A DNA stretch of 64,000 nucleotides. Source: Utricularia gibba (Eukaryota > Streptophyta > Magnoliopsida > Lamiales > Lentibulariaceae). The position numbers and the translations under genes are program-made. The notes under the pieces were generated by a model. The model saw only the letters and a list, made by a program, of their open reading frames with translations. It was not told the DNA's origin and made no database searches. The stretch is taken from positions 2,976,001 through 3,040,000 of the forward strand of contig NEEC01000002.1 in the NCBI GenBank assembly GCA_002189035.1, read 5' to 3'. Positions 47,792 through 60,689 of this stretch are shown here, one piece after another. How positions within the stretch are numbered: the first letter of the stretch is position 1; every line of letters begins with the position of its first letter.

Positions 47792-49604
47792 ACTTAAATA
47801 CACAATAAATATGGATCACATTAATAAAATGAAAGTTAATCAATTAATAATAATTTGTAATTTATTGTATACTTAATTATTTTATTATCGAATTATGATC
47901 AAGAATTATTTGTTCTAATACATTATATTTGTAATCATCACAAATACCGCACCCACAATGAATGTTCCCTTGACCCTTGCAATAGAATCTATCAGCGTCG
48001 GTACCTGGTGATAACCACTTGTCCTTGCACCGGATACCAGGCATGCTTCGGGCACTAGAAATGATTCCTGTGACAGATCGAAGGGTCAGTTTTGGAGTTG
48101 AGGATGACGGAGAAGAAAACAATTTGATGCATTACCATGAGGCTAGAAAGTATATTATGATCCAGGCGTGGTTGCTACCAGGGGAGAGAGACCGGCCAAA
48201 GCACATGCATCTTGTGATACCCGTGATAAGGGACTGGCTTGAGAGGGCAAACAAGACAGCCCGGACACCATAACCGGTGCCAACATCAAGGTGGTAACAC
48301 ACAGAATGTCCTATTGCTTCATGCATCTGTCTGCAATGTGGCCTCCAGTGAGAGGCATGAACAAAAAGAATTGATATTGGAGTACATCGAGATGTGCTGT
48401 TCAACAAGTAAAACGGTAGCGAAAAAATATCCAGTGAATTGCAAATGCAAGACACCACATAACCAGCCTAACTCAAAAGTTAACTCTCACTGAGTTAGTT
48501 TTACATTAGAGCACATATATCCTGGTTAAGTGGTTCTCTATCTCTATAGACATCAGTTGTGAAATCAATTTAGTTTTGGGCAGTTGAATTCATTCTACAT
48601 ACATATATCATTACGCTAGCTTCAACATCCCCAATGGAGATCCATAATTTTTATCAAAGGGATTAGATAAATGTTTCAACATCTCAAGCGTTTTTAAGTT
48701 TCTGTAAAGTTAAACGGCCAATTGCTAGTTCTTTTATGTTATTGTTATTCTTACTAGTAAATTACCTTTCATACTATTTTTTTTTTCAAATTGTCCTTCC
48801 TATTTCTTTCGGCCAATTTCTTTTTGAAGAAATACATAATAATCCAAAAATTCATGTTAATATTGTTTTTTTCTTTTCACATCACCAGTCTCCTCAGGAT
48901 GGGAGTGGGACCCCTGGTGGAACCTGGCCCCGCGCATCCGCTGACGACTGGTGTCACAAGCATTACATTCCCGGTGCGTGCACCACCTTTTTATCTTTTT
49001 ATTAAAATTAAAAAAGTGGAAAAGGATATAATAAGAATATATTCTTTTTCGGATTACGCTCCACCTACTTTGCTCATAACTAGCCAAAAAAAAACGGTAT
49101 TTATTTATTGAGTCTTTTCACCAGAAATAAATATTAACATTGCAATTCTCGATCTGATCGCCAAGCACAAATCACATCGCGTTTTTGTACAGCTCCTTAA
49201 ATTAATGTCATAATTATTGGATTTAAAGGAAATTTAAACGATACGGCCAATGGGATGATGCCAGATGGCACCAAACAGGAAGTTCTAAACATCTCCAACA
49301 GTTTAATACTATTTAACAAGAACTCCCTCAAATTTCAGCTATTCACAAAACTGGACCCGACAAAACCTATACGTCGTCGCTCAAAGGGAAAAGACAGGAA
49401 TACCCTAAACAAGGCACGCTCGCCCGGCCCCCACCCAGGCCGTGACGCGCTCCCGCCCGCCTAATGCCACTATAAATTACAGTTATTTTCATGATGACCG
49501 CGATTATCTTACATAATCCCCCTCACAGATCCTCATTAATTACACCGGCGACCCACAATTACTCTCAGTTTATGTACATAAATCTCCTTGCCGGGATTCG
49601 GCGA
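47205..49604. other. Intergenic spacer with GC-richer islands
   Basis: It holds an (AT)n microsatellite at 47764-47791. A GC-richer stretch at 47940-48490 has overlapping open frames on both strands (48019-48273 +, 48132-48458 -), but I recognise no protein. A further small GC-rich patch is at 48890-48990. No gene is claimed. Confidence 0.45.
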
Positions 49605-49990
49605 CTAAGCCAAGGCGGGGATGCTGATTTTCCGGCCGCAGTTGAATCCTTCGATTCTCACCGCAGGGTTGTTGCCGAAACTGGAACGGACGCCGCTGTC
49701 ACCGAAACGCGCGTCTTGGATTAAAGGGTTCGCAACTCGAACCGGCGGAGACCCGGCGAAAAACGGCGGCGAAGAGACGATTTGATCCGATTCACAACTT
49801 CCCTGTTCCAGAAAAAGAAAAATTAACTTTAATAGCCTGTTTCAAAAATACAAGATTCAAATCAGCAGATCCATTGACAAACATTGAGTAGGATTGTCTC
49901 CGGCAATTCGTGTCCCGGGGAGGCGAAAAGAGGGACGATACGGCGGGGCTTCGGGCAAACCACGTTCTCCGGTATAGCGTAGATCGTCAT
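49605..49990 (-). CDS. Conserved small plant protein, unknown function
   Basis: Two exons on the minus strand: 49883-49990 (108 nt) and 49605-49802 (198 nt), joined in phase 0 across an 80-nt GT-AG intron, giving 101 aa. Exon 1 encodes MTIYAIPENVVCPKPRR and LFASPGHELPETILLN. Exon 2 encodes SSPPFFAGSPPVRVANPLI, then QDARFGD, and ends GRKISIPALA. The SPPxRxxNPLxxDARF pattern occurs in a plant family that I recall only as unnamed. No membrane or signal segment is seen. A TATA box at 50228-50236 supports transcription; the leader may contain a small intron. The splice model is by eye; the exact intron ends could shift. Confidence 0.7.
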
Positions 49991-50227
49991 TTTCCCCTCT
50001 CCTTGACCTCTAATTCTCCAACTGTTGTAGAAAATACAACTAGGAATCAGGAATGGAACAGATCTGCGGAAAAGAAACTCGAAACAAGGAAACCCAAACA
50101 CGAATCTGGCGATCTTTTACCCTAAAGACAAGAGACGACGCGGGTCCTTCCCTTGGATTCCTCCTCGTTGGGCGAGAATTGGGAGAAGGAACGGAGGAGG
50201 AGGCGGAGGAGGGACTTGGGAAATGGA

Positions 50228-50242
50228 ATTTATATACACGTG
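50228..50242 (-). promoter_or_regulatory. TATA box with adjacent G-box
   Basis: Minus-strand TATATAAAT (50228-50236) is directly next to CACGTG (50237-50242). G-box motifs bind bZIP and bHLH factors and are frequent in stress- or light-controlled plant promoters. It lies about 240 bp upstream of the ATG of the small-protein gene. Confidence 0.55.
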
Positions 50243-50289
50243 ACAAGAATTCAGAGTGGTGGACTCCTTTGTCGGCCAACTAATTAATT

Positions 50290-52559
50290 TTCTGCGAGTC
50301 TACGCGTCCTTTAATTACCTTACCTGCCCTTGAGTGTTTCCGGGTCGACCCAACACGTATACTCCGAATCGGGTTGGATTGAACATAGGGATATAATTGA
50401 ACATTATTGTTTTAATAATTGCACGAGATACAAATTCTATTTCTAAATTAGAAAAGTAATAAAGTATGCCACGTCGTCATGCGTCACAAAGACAATGCTT
50501 TGTCGACAACTTTTGCATGAGCGTTTTGGCGTGCCCCAAATTACCCGCACCATAAGTGATAAAAAGGAGGAGTTTGGTCGCCAGTCCATTTTCTTTATTC
50601 ATTAACCAACCCTAGGACAAAATAGCAGCGCTAAGGTTCGGCTAACCCTTGAAAGTGAAAGTATTGATTGAAAAATTATTCGTATTAGAAGTAGAACATC
50701 ATTTCTCTTGTAAATTTGTTTTCCATATTTTAAAACTAACAAACCATTCAAATGCAAAATAAAAATTAAATCTCTATTAAAAAAATTTATTCCAATAAAA
50801 TAATTATTAAGCTCATAAAAAATTTACAAATAATAATAAATTTAAAATATTTACATTTTATTTATTATAAAAATATTTATGAAACTTACTAATTGTTTCA
50901 TAATCATAAAAAGTTTCAAAAGCTTATTTTTTTCTATAACATATTAGAAATAATAATTTTCTTCAATTGAAATGAAAATTCAAAATGAAAATAAATAAAT
51001 TTTTGATTTTATTATTACAAAAATTGAAACACAAATATAAAAGTTTTAGAGTATATAGATGTTTTATTGTGTAACAAATATTTTTATTTTTCATAAATTT
51101 TATAAAAACATCCAAATTGTGGGATGTTAAAAAAATTATCTGTTTCAATGATATAATTAATATTATTTAAATTTTTAAACGATTTTTTATATTTATGTAT
51201 GTAAAGAAAATTATTTTTTTATTTATTTTCCAAATAATCTGAAATTTTTTAATCATTAAAATTTATAGTAAAATCTAAAAATAAAAAATAACATTTATCA
51301 TACTTTTTTCTTAGAAAATCAATAGAAAAATTTACGATGTAAAAGTATAGTTATTTTGCAAAATGAGTTTAGTTTGGCAATGCAGCGAGAACATCTCATC
51401 CCAACAAATTATTATTGCGCGATCAACAGAATTGGATACGAGCAGAGCTGCGCCTGCTGTCCTCCACAGACAGACATTGGTCCCCTCCCACTCTTCGCGG
51501 CACTTTCCTGGTCTAAGTCAAACCATGCACATTTACCTTTTTATCCCTCCCACTCAACCTGCTCTGCTCAACGGTATGCGATATAGAGAGAGAATTAAAA
51601 TTACAAACAAAAAGAAAAATATTAAAATAATCTCAATAAAGGAAGAGAAGAGAAGCGATGCCCACATAGATCTGTTTCAAATTTAAGGAGTTGTCCCCGA
51701 CGAGTTAACGACCTTTTTACCGCCGGGGAACCTAAGGAGACAACTGGCCCTGGGAAAAAAAATAAATAAATAAAAATAAAGAGGCACACCAGAGCAGAGG
51801 CGAGGACCACTGGCTCCCCCCTTTGGTTCAATGCCAAGATTCGTAGAGGAATATTTCACGTAGAGGTTGTAAATGAAACTAGAGTAACCACTGTCACAGT
51901 GCATCGAAACAAACATAAAACGCCGGGGGGGAATCTCTTCCATCAACGTGTGGGGTGGCTTTACCAATTACCACTTCTTGGATGATGCAGGGAATGCGCG
52001 GGGGGCTTAGATGCCGGGATTGGCTGTCACCCCTCCTATCCTGCCTCTAGTAAACAATAAATATAGATTGTTCTCCATTATTTATTATAGTTAATTTCTA
52101 ATAAATTATTATTCATTTTCATTATTTGAAAATTAAGTATAATAATCTTTAGTGTCTTAAAGATTTATATTTTTAATTTCATAAAATTATTCCACATTGC
52201 TTTCTATAATTAATATAACCTGACTTGCGGCCCTTTCAATTCAACTCTTCCTTACATGGACCGCTGACTATTGCTCACTAGGCAAAAGCCCACTTGCTTA
52301 AGTGTGAGCATTTCATATTTGGTAGACATTCCATACTGGTTATTAAATGACTTTTAGACGATTATTTCAAAGCATGTAAGAAAGCAATTAAATAACAATC
52401 CAGAAAAATCTATGATGTTCACATATTAGAAAATATTTCACTAAAAACATGAAGAAACCGAAGAATTTCGTAATGAGTTCATAGAGGGAACTCTTAGAAC
52501 CCAATCAGAGTGCTTGTGTCTTCTTGATGTGCTTTTCTATGCCACAAAACCAATCCAAA
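50290..52559. other. Intergenic spacer
   Basis: AT-rich from 50650 to 51350. A GC-richer patch (51360-52050) has open frames on both strands but no recognisable protein. Nothing else was identified. Confidence 0.45.
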
Positions 52560-53580
52560 ATGTAAGAGGAAATTGATCTAGTCACTTAAGAAGAAGATTG
52601 CAAAGTTGAAAGGCAAAATTGAAGATGAACTAGGAGTCAAAATCTCAAAATATAAGATGTGATTTGCAAGAGAACAAGTATGTTGATCTATTAAAAAGAT
52701 TATATTATCGAATTCTTTCATATTAGAAGATTTGCGAATAAATACACATGTCTTAATCTGAGGAGCACTAAATACATTGCCATCATCTTCATAGATGTGT
52801 ATAGATCTGTCCAAAAGATATGTATTTGTAAATTTGTAATATAGATAATTAATTTTGAATCATTTTTACTAATGTTCATTTTCACATATACTTTATAGGC
52901 AATCAAAGATAGTCTCCAATAATATTATAAACCTTTAATTTGCATTGATGACACTCATGCAATGAAGGTGAAAAGAAAATTGTTGATTACCATTGCTCTC
53001 TCTAGTTCCAAACAATGATGTTTCACATAGACATATGGCTTGACCTGAAGTAATATTAAATACAACTGGGTTTGGTTCTTACAGAAGTTGGGAGTTGATA
53101 TGAGCCTTTTTGAGAAGAATGAAGATATGTTTTGAATCATATAGGACCACATAAGTAGACTCCCTCTAGTGTTACATGTGTTTCCACACATGTAGGTATA
53201 TCAAATTTTTTGAGATATGTGATTGACAAATTTCTATTGCTATTGGTATTGGATGGAACTCTACTCATGAACATCCCTAATCAATCCATCTAAGGTCAAA
53301 ATGAGGTTAATGCCTCCTTAGGGTGTGTCTCAAGTAAACTTTGGTATTGATGGAGCCTCTTGTCGTTTCATGGTGATAATGCAACATAAAGGCTAAGGAG
53401 TGAGAAGAAGAAATGCATTTACGCAAGGCGTAGTTGCATCTCCACGCCATAATTCGGCAAGGGTCATCACACGAGGGTCCTTCCAGTCCATCAACATATC
53501 TTCAAAGTCTACCATACACCTTAGGATTGTGCATGAGATGATAGTAAATGAGGTTCATTTTGAAAAAGCATCCTTCATGA
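52560..53580 (+). pseudogene. Mutator-like (MULE) transposase remnant 2
   Basis: Pieces in one frame include KLKGKIEDELGVKISKYKM (about 52600-52660) and ICIDDTHAMKVKRKLLITIAL (about 52943-53005). They continue with YNWVWFLQKLG (about 53065-53095) and LPLVLHVFPHM (about 53160-53195). This order and spacing fits the MULE core (CxDxTH...LL.A...WxWFL..L...FP). Several stops interrupt it. It is not closely similar to remnant 1, so it is a separate insertion. Confidence 0.65.
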
Positions 53581-56500
53581 CTTCATTTTGAAAAAACTAC
53601 ATATAGTTATGAAATGATAAAAAAATAGCTAATATTTTGATATTTTTTTTATTCTCACATGGTCATATTAACAAGACTAACTAACTCCACATAATTATAA
53701 AAAGTTGGTATAATTTTATTTCAATTTTTATTAATTCTTAATTTAGCACATGATTATTTTTTATTTTCTATTATCTAATTAACCAACGATACTAAAATCA
53801 TAAAATCAATATCTTTAATGTACAAATGGATTTATGGATTTATTAAATATAAATACATTTATATTTAAAACATAAATTTATTTATTGAAAATACATTTAA
53901 TATCTAATAAAATAACCCATTATAATTAACTATGATGTAAATAAGATAAAATAAGAACTAATTTGTGAAAACAACAAATAAAGTAAAATAAATCAATTTT
54001 ACTAAACTACAAATATTTTAATAATAAGTAATTTATGTAAAAAAAATAGGTATTTTTACAAAAAAAATAAGTAAAAATAGATAGTTTCATAATAATTATA
54101 AAACTACGATTATTTTAGTAAAAAAAAATTTCTGATATAGGCATTTAAATAAATTGAGCGGATAAAGTGTGAATATACCAAATTGCTAATTGAAATGATT
54201 TTTAAATAATTTATATAAAATCATAACCTATTAGTTTTGATGTACTTCAAAATGAATTGGACCTCATGCATAGGAAGAGGTGCAAAACTAAACCAATAGG
54301 CTCTCCTATGTGTGTGTGGGCCAAGTTTACATTTTGACTCACTTTGTTTTGACCCCATTAGGATTAGGCGATATACATTTGACTGATTTTTGAAATCGAA
54401 ATGGTTATTCTGGAAGAGTCTATCGAATTTTGGGAAATCAAAAAATCTTTTAGGACAACGTGTTACGTAGCTGTGGTTTTTATCGTTTTCTCACTTTTGG
54501 TGTTCGATTTACAAGACAAAGAAGTGCACCAAATGGCTAATGTTTTCCTAAGATACCTGCATAACTTGGACACGTGCACCTGCACGAGTGTTGGGTGTAG
54601 CACAAACTACACATGGTTATTCCACACCTAAAACACATACCTGCACATGTGCCGGAGTGGCCTCTTTTGTCCCATCTGTTACAACTACAGCAGACTTTCT
54701 TCCAACTCATCTGATATCTTCGCCAAAAAAGCACTTATCAAACCCACAAAGAAATGCAAAATTTTGTTCCCAATTCACTAAACTTCAAATCAAGGGATAT
54801 ATCTAAATAGCATGACAGCAGGAAGTAAGCATGCTTACGACACATGACAAGGGAATCCAGAAAGGCGCATCTGATGCTCATCGGAAGCAGAACCTCTTTG
54901 CGTCAGCTCCACTCTCAACTCATGAATTTGTAAAATACCAAAAACAAATTAAACATTGTGGATGTTGAGTCTATGCTCGATTCCTGGATGAAATCACTCC
55001 TTAAAGAGCTTCCATCCCGTACTGCCGACAATTTCTTCCATATGATCCTATAAGCACTACTGTTCCTCGGTCTCTGAATTAGTATAATCACACACTGAGG
55101 TACGATTAATCAGTAAAAACTTAATCTGAGATACACAACTGACAATTAATGAAACTTTAGAAACATACCAAGGAATAGAGCAACTTAGACCATGAAAAAG
55201 AACTCTTTTTTCTCAAGTAAAAGTTTATAACAGTTGTGTACTTTCAACAAGGAAGACATTTCAAGGTACATTATGGCATTTTTATTTTTGGTTTATCTCA
55301 AAGAGGAGTAATCATCTCTATCTTCTGGAGTCTAGAATCTACAAACGTGGCCTAGAGAATAAGTCTTCTTGTCAGTTGTGTTCATTTTTCAAGTGTTTTT
55401 AAGAAGGCCCTTAGAGAGAACTTAGTGATCCCTGAAGTGAACCACTTTATGATCCTCTCACCGACCAGTAGAATTCAGAGAACATCTCACTAAACTGAAC
55501 ATCAGTCAAAAATCCATAATTTACAAAAATTTCCAAAAGAAAACCCAGATGAAAGAACATCCAGACAGCACAGGGTTCTGGATTTCATTTCAAATGCCTA
55601 AAATTATCTTCTGAGGAAGGAAATGTTGATAACAAAAGTGGATTCGTTTCCTCTCTGGAATATTTTGACTCTTCAATAACACTTTTCTAGTAAGACAAAA
55701 CATAAAGGCTTGTTGTACAGATGAGTCAACGAGTGAACAAAAAAACAACCCGACCTAAAATATATCATAAAAACTCTTGAGAAAATATATTTCTACACTG
55801 AAATGTGTTTCACTTTTTTGAAGCGAGAAAAAACAAATAAACCAGCCTCACTATCAGCTTTTGAATTTTGGAATCATCCCATAGATGCTTCTTTTTTGCT
55901 CAATCATTCAAAAAAGGAGAATATAAGAGAAGCTTCACTGGATCTTTTGAAACTACGCATCCATCCACAAGCCCCACATTCATCTTAATACAACACAAAC
56001 GTAATCAAACCATTGACCCAGTATTGGTCTTCGCTGATAATGGTTTTTTTTCCTAAAATATTTTGTCGATTGCATTCTCATTGTCTCTTTCCTGTTTTTA
56101 TTCCCCAAAATGGATGGAAAAAACTAATGAAAGGAAGAGTTGCCATGCTTAAAACATGGAGTCCACATATAGAAAAGGAATACGTAGTGTCATATTACTC
56201 TCCAGATACATGTAATTTTTGTAGAAGGAATACACAAGATGCAGTTAGTTTCTTTCAACACCCTGGAAGTGTTGTTGGTCCCAGCAAAGTTGACGCTCAA
56301 ATACTGGGTTGTGGGACTGTTATGGAGCCATGATGTGATCAGTTGATGGGGATGATAAGGCAACCGTATGGGTTCTCATCAGAAGTGAGGGGGCAGTTCT
56401 GTCTGTAATAAGAAGGGGCATAGCAGGTTTCCTTTGGCTGAATTAGGAAGCTTGATCTCTGGTGCACTGGTGAGTGAAGTCATTCTTCCTGAGTGCGTAG

Positions 56501-57318
56501 GTGTATGTGATTGCTGTTGCTGTAACATAGTTTGCGAGCTCTTGTATTCTGTTTAAACATAGTGAATTGCTGGTCTTCGTTGGGGTGAACCTGAGCCCAG
56601 GATATTTCCGATTTTACCTAGTTAAATATCCGTGTGTCTTGCATTTATTTTGCATATTAATTCAACATCGTTCCAAGTTCATAAACAGAAGCTAGAGTTC
56701 ATCGCTATTCTAGAGCTTAATTTCCAACAATTATCTCCTTTTTCGCTGATGTCTCATTTCATGTTAAAATGGCTGTTCTTTTGTAAATGGATGCGCCACG
56801 TATTGCGAAGGTATTCACAAAGTTTCTTGCTATATCTCTTTGTTGAGTAGATCCAACCAATTGATAATGTAATTAAAGAAAACAATTTTGATAAATTACA
56901 TGACTTCCATGATTATAGAGACATTGATAACATGTCATCAACACTACTATAATACATTCCCTCGCTAAAGCAATATACATTATAAATAAAACTATAAGTT
57001 ATCCTAATTTCAAAACTTCTGGCCTCGATTATATTTTTTCTTATGTGGCGCATCATCGAAAATTTTCTTCTGAATTTTGATATCACTTGTTTGCGAAAGA
57101 TGGATGGATACTCGACCATGGCGAACCCCCATGAATGAGAGAACGGAAGGAAAATCCCATGATTGATACCGACACAAATACAAAGAAAAATGGCACAACA
57201 TACCCGGTGCAAACTCGTTCTTAAGCATCCGTAACATAACAAAAACAGTTTCGCATTCACGAGAAATCCAAGTTCCACTGATAACATTCTACTGAGGAAG
57301 AATAGAACGATAGGGATA
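53581..57318. other. Intergenic spacer, no clear gene
   Basis: AT-rich to 54200. A cysteine-rich frame lies at 54537-54734 (-). Further open frames (55803-56333, 56632-56850 +) have no recognised domain. The segment 55900-56700 is moderately GC and might be transcribed, but no gene structure could be built. Confidence 0.4.
54537..54734 (-). other. Cysteine-rich frame, possible zinc-knuckle relic
   Basis: A 65-aa frame with a CCSCNRWDKRGHSGTC segment and further cysteine pairs (CFRCG, CSLC, CRCTC). It resembles a CCHC knuckle of a transposase or gag, although the spacing is off the norm. The repeated DNA word TGTGCAGGT/CGTGCAGGT underlies part of it. Too weak to call. Confidence 0.2.
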
Positions 57319-58314
57319 TCAAATGATTCCAATCTTGTTGGCAACATCAAGAGCATCATAATCGGGTGTCAACCTCACATAAGCCTTCTTGGTACCATCC
57401 GGCCTGAAAGATGAAGACAACAGAGCCCAAGGAATCATACACTAAACGTATTTAGAATGCTTGAAAGAATTCATTCACGACCCACAAGTTGAGAGGCAAG
57501 AAGCCATTGAGAGGTAAAAGAACAAAGCATACATATCCCAAAAAAAAAAGGCATCAGCGCATAGTGATTAAGTATGTCTCGACCCCTGAAGCAAATAATG
57601 CCGCCTCGCACAGAGTTTCAGACAAGATAAAGAGTAGTACCTGATAAGAGTGTTAACCTTCTTGGTCTGTATGTCATACATTTTTTTGACTGCGTCCTTA
57701 ATCTTCTTCTTATCAGCACGGATATCCACAATGAAGACTAATGTGTTGTTGTCTTCAATTTTCTTCATAGCAGACTCCGTGGTAAGAGGATATTTCAGAA
57801 TTTGGTACTGGTCAAGCTTGTTGCGTGATGGAGCGCTGACCCGGGGATACTTGGGATTCCTGTCCTTCTTCAATGTCTTTGGCCTGTGAAATGTAACACT
57901 CGTGCGTATCTTCTTTGCCTTCTTCTTTAAGGTGGCTGAGCCAGCTTTCACAGCCTTGGCTGCCTTCAACGCCTGAGCTTTCGGATCTGACTTCTTGGTG
58001 GTATCAGCTATAAAATATATTCAAAAAAATAATAATGCTTATTCGCATCATGTAACCCTAGAGGCGCATACCAAGGTGCTACACGTAAAATCCTAAGAAA
58101 TGGCCTCAGGGAGCTTCGTTATCATGAGAACAGGACTACGGCATAAAACCGCCATTGATAAAGATAACAAAAAACGAATCTTGAGAGCACAGAAAGCATA
58201 TCGTACTGCAATAGCGGGAATTCGGAGTGATTAAATGCTAAGAAACACAAATCGGAGAAGATTAATCGTTCCGATTAAGGCGAGGAAATGCAATTTACCT
58301 TTCGCAGGAGCCAT
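57319..58314 (-). CDS. RPL23A: 60S ribosomal protein L23a (uL23)
   Basis: Three exons on the minus strand: 58299-58314 (16 nt, MAPAK), 57641-58007 and 57319-57403. All introns are GT-AG and the joined frame is 468 nt (155 aa), close to the 154 aa of Arabidopsis RPL23A. The N-terminal part is lysine/alanine-rich (nuclear import and rRNA-binding extension). Residues about 70-155 are the uL23 fold: [60 protein letters not shown] and the end [11 protein letters not shown]. It binds 23S-type rRNA near the exit of the peptide tunnel in the large subunit. Site II motifs occur upstream. No damage is seen, so it is probably functional. Confidence 0.97.
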
Positions 58315-58524
58315 TGTAACCAGATGTTGTTTGTACACTCTCGATAAAAGCTCTCAGCTGCGAAAAGATTAAGAAAAAGAAGAAGAAGACCAGTCAAGCC
58401 ATGAGATTCAATCTGAACAGCCGAACTCCGCTGTAAATCTGAGGTGAGAAGCTAGAACCTGAACTGCCGCCGGCTAAGGGTTCCCGGTGTAGAAGTTCCA
58501 GGCTTGATAGTTGTTGCAATATCA

Positions 58525-58591
58525 AGCCCATGAAGCCCATATCGTGTGAATGGGCTTCTGAGGAATTTCGTCTGGCCTATTCAGAAGCCCA
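58525..58591. promoter_or_regulatory. Four site II motifs in the RPL23A promoter
   Basis: AGCCCA or TGGGCT occurs at 58525-58530, 58534-58539, 58551-58556 and 58586-58591, about 210-280 bp upstream of the ATG. Clusters of site II elements are a known mark of plant ribosomal-protein promoters, bound by TCP factors. Confidence 0.7.
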
Positions 58592-58659
58592 TGATCGCTG
58601 TTTCCCCGTGAGTCGCAATGATTATGGCTCGCATTTATTCCACCTTTCCGTTCCCGTTG

Positions 58660-59440
58660 GATCAGAAGGGTCTCTCTCGCAGGAGCAAAAATATGTTGTT
58701 TGACAAAAAATTAATTTAGAAATATAACTAGTGTGTGTTTTTGTGTGAAAAATTATTTAACTTTATTTTTTTAATTTTTATTCGTTTCAATAACTAAAAT
58801 TATTGTATTTTAATTCTTTATCAATGTAAACATAATCACTTATAATATAAAATAAAATTATGTTTATAAAATATGTATATAATGAATAAAATAGATATAT
58901 AGTTGAAAATCGAAAAAAAATAATATGACTTCAAAAGAAAAAAGGATTTTCACCAACCGATTGTATATTATTTTTATTTTAAATTTATATTATGCACTGA
59001 ATTTTTATATATTATTTGTATCAAATGTTATTTTTATTTCAAATTTATATAATATATTTGATCTTTAAATCTTATTTCGATCTAATGTATATTTTTTTAT
59101 TTTAAATTTATATTATATATCATATAATTATTTGGAATATTTTGAATCGATTTTTTTATTTTAAATTTATATTACGTATAATTTATTTGTGTAACATAAT
59201 TAACACAATACAAATTGATATATGTATAATTGATATTTTGATTTTGTATTAATATTTATAAAATGAATATAAATTAATTAAAGATTCATTATTTTAAATT
59301 TGTAATTTTCTTTTTGAATTACTTTCAATTTTATAAAAACATATCATTTGTATAGAATTGAAATCAAACTCTTAACCTAAGTATTTAAAAAATAGAATAA
59401 TCCAAATTAAGCTACACAAATACATATTAAAATAACACAC
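58660..59440. other. AT-rich spacer
   Basis: Strongly AT-rich with a loosely repeated TTTTAAATTTATATTA motif (about 58978, 59038, 59100 and 59160, spacing near 60). No gene. Confidence 0.5.
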
Positions 59441-59770
59441 GGATGCGGTTTATGGTTAACCCATGCCCGTGTCGTAAACATTGTAATCCACATCCGTGTT
59501 ATATAATTATTGAAATGTTTGTAACTTAATTGGTATTTTTGTGTTTTTTCAAACTATAGTTTAAGAGTTCGATTCCAATTCAACACAAATTGTATGTTTT
59601 TGTAAAATTGAAATTAATTCAAAAAAAAATAAAAAACTTAAAATAAATAATGAAAATATTGAAATTTCAATTCATTTTCATTAATTTTAATTTTTGTATG
59701 AATAAAAATATTAATTCGAAATATCAATTATATATATATATATATATAAATTTATATTTATATTCTTCAT
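59440..59770. repeat. Repeat related to the block at 62200-62600
   Basis: It starts with CATGCCCGTG-type GC patches (59486-59500), followed by an AT-rich tail (TAAAATTGAAATTAATT, ATTAATTTTAATTTTTGTAT, AATATCAATTATATATAT). The same order is found at about 62200-62570 in the same orientation. An (AT)n run lies at 59729-59748. Confidence 0.55.
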
Positions 59771-60680
59771 AAATAAAAATTAGTTATTTTTATTATGAAA
59801 AATATGATACCCAAAAAGTAATGTTATTTGTTTTCCAGAATTTTATTTTCTTTGTTTTCCAAAATTTCATGTTTTTCTTCTTTTATCATAACATATTCTT
59901 CTTCATTTTTGAAAAGCATGTTTATATGGAAGATTTTTGCAGCGTTGCACAGAACATTGTCGTTGTAGTCCGGTGGAATCAAATCAATATGACAATGTGG
60001 GGGGGGGGGTATTACTTTGAGAATAGACCCACCACCTTTACAGAAATTGGACTCGGGGAGAAGGCACTCCTTCTCATCCGAACATTTTATTTTAAGACAG
60101 TCGTACCTCGTATGTTTGAAGCATGTATTAACCATGGTAGTGTATATGGTGTATGCTTCCTAGTATAAATTTCCATAGTTGCAAGTATCACCGTAGTATA
60201 TTTAACTAATATATATCAAATGAGGTTATATATCAATAAATTTTTTACATCATGTTATTAATTAATTAATCCTCATCAACCTTATTAATAAAATATTTAT
60301 TTTTGAAAATTCATCAAAACAAAAAAAAGTTAAAACAATTTCAATAATACAATAATTTTATTTTTTTCGATGAAAAATATTAAATAAATTATTAAATATC
60401 AAATTACGACAAACTATGGGCTAACGAGATGTTTCATCGTCATTTGATTGATAACTCCAACTTTCAAGTAACAGTTGGATAGATGATCGAGGTGACTAAA
60501 AATAGTTTCGATATTAGATTAACAGTGGACGTCGATCAATGTTCGGTGGTTGATAGGTGGACTTGATGATATGTCTTGCATAGGCAATGCAATTTCTTAA
60601 TTATCTTTCAAACCTCGTTTTCTTCGTTCTATATCCATTGTCATTGGGAATTAGTATTTCTTCTCCGACGCGACGTGGTT
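59771..60680. other. Spacer with G tract
   Basis: No accepted gene. A run of ten G lies at about 60000-60009. The overlapping open frames at 59821-60168 have no recognisable domain. Confidence 0.45.
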
Positions 60681-60689
60681 GGTTTTTTG

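Noticed and set aside
51360-52050. Gene in a GC-richer patch
   Set aside because: Frames on both strands are short, overlap, and show no domain or splice structure.
58008-58298. snoRNA in the first RPL23A intron
   Set aside because: I looked for C and D boxes in both introns and found no pair in the right order and spacing.
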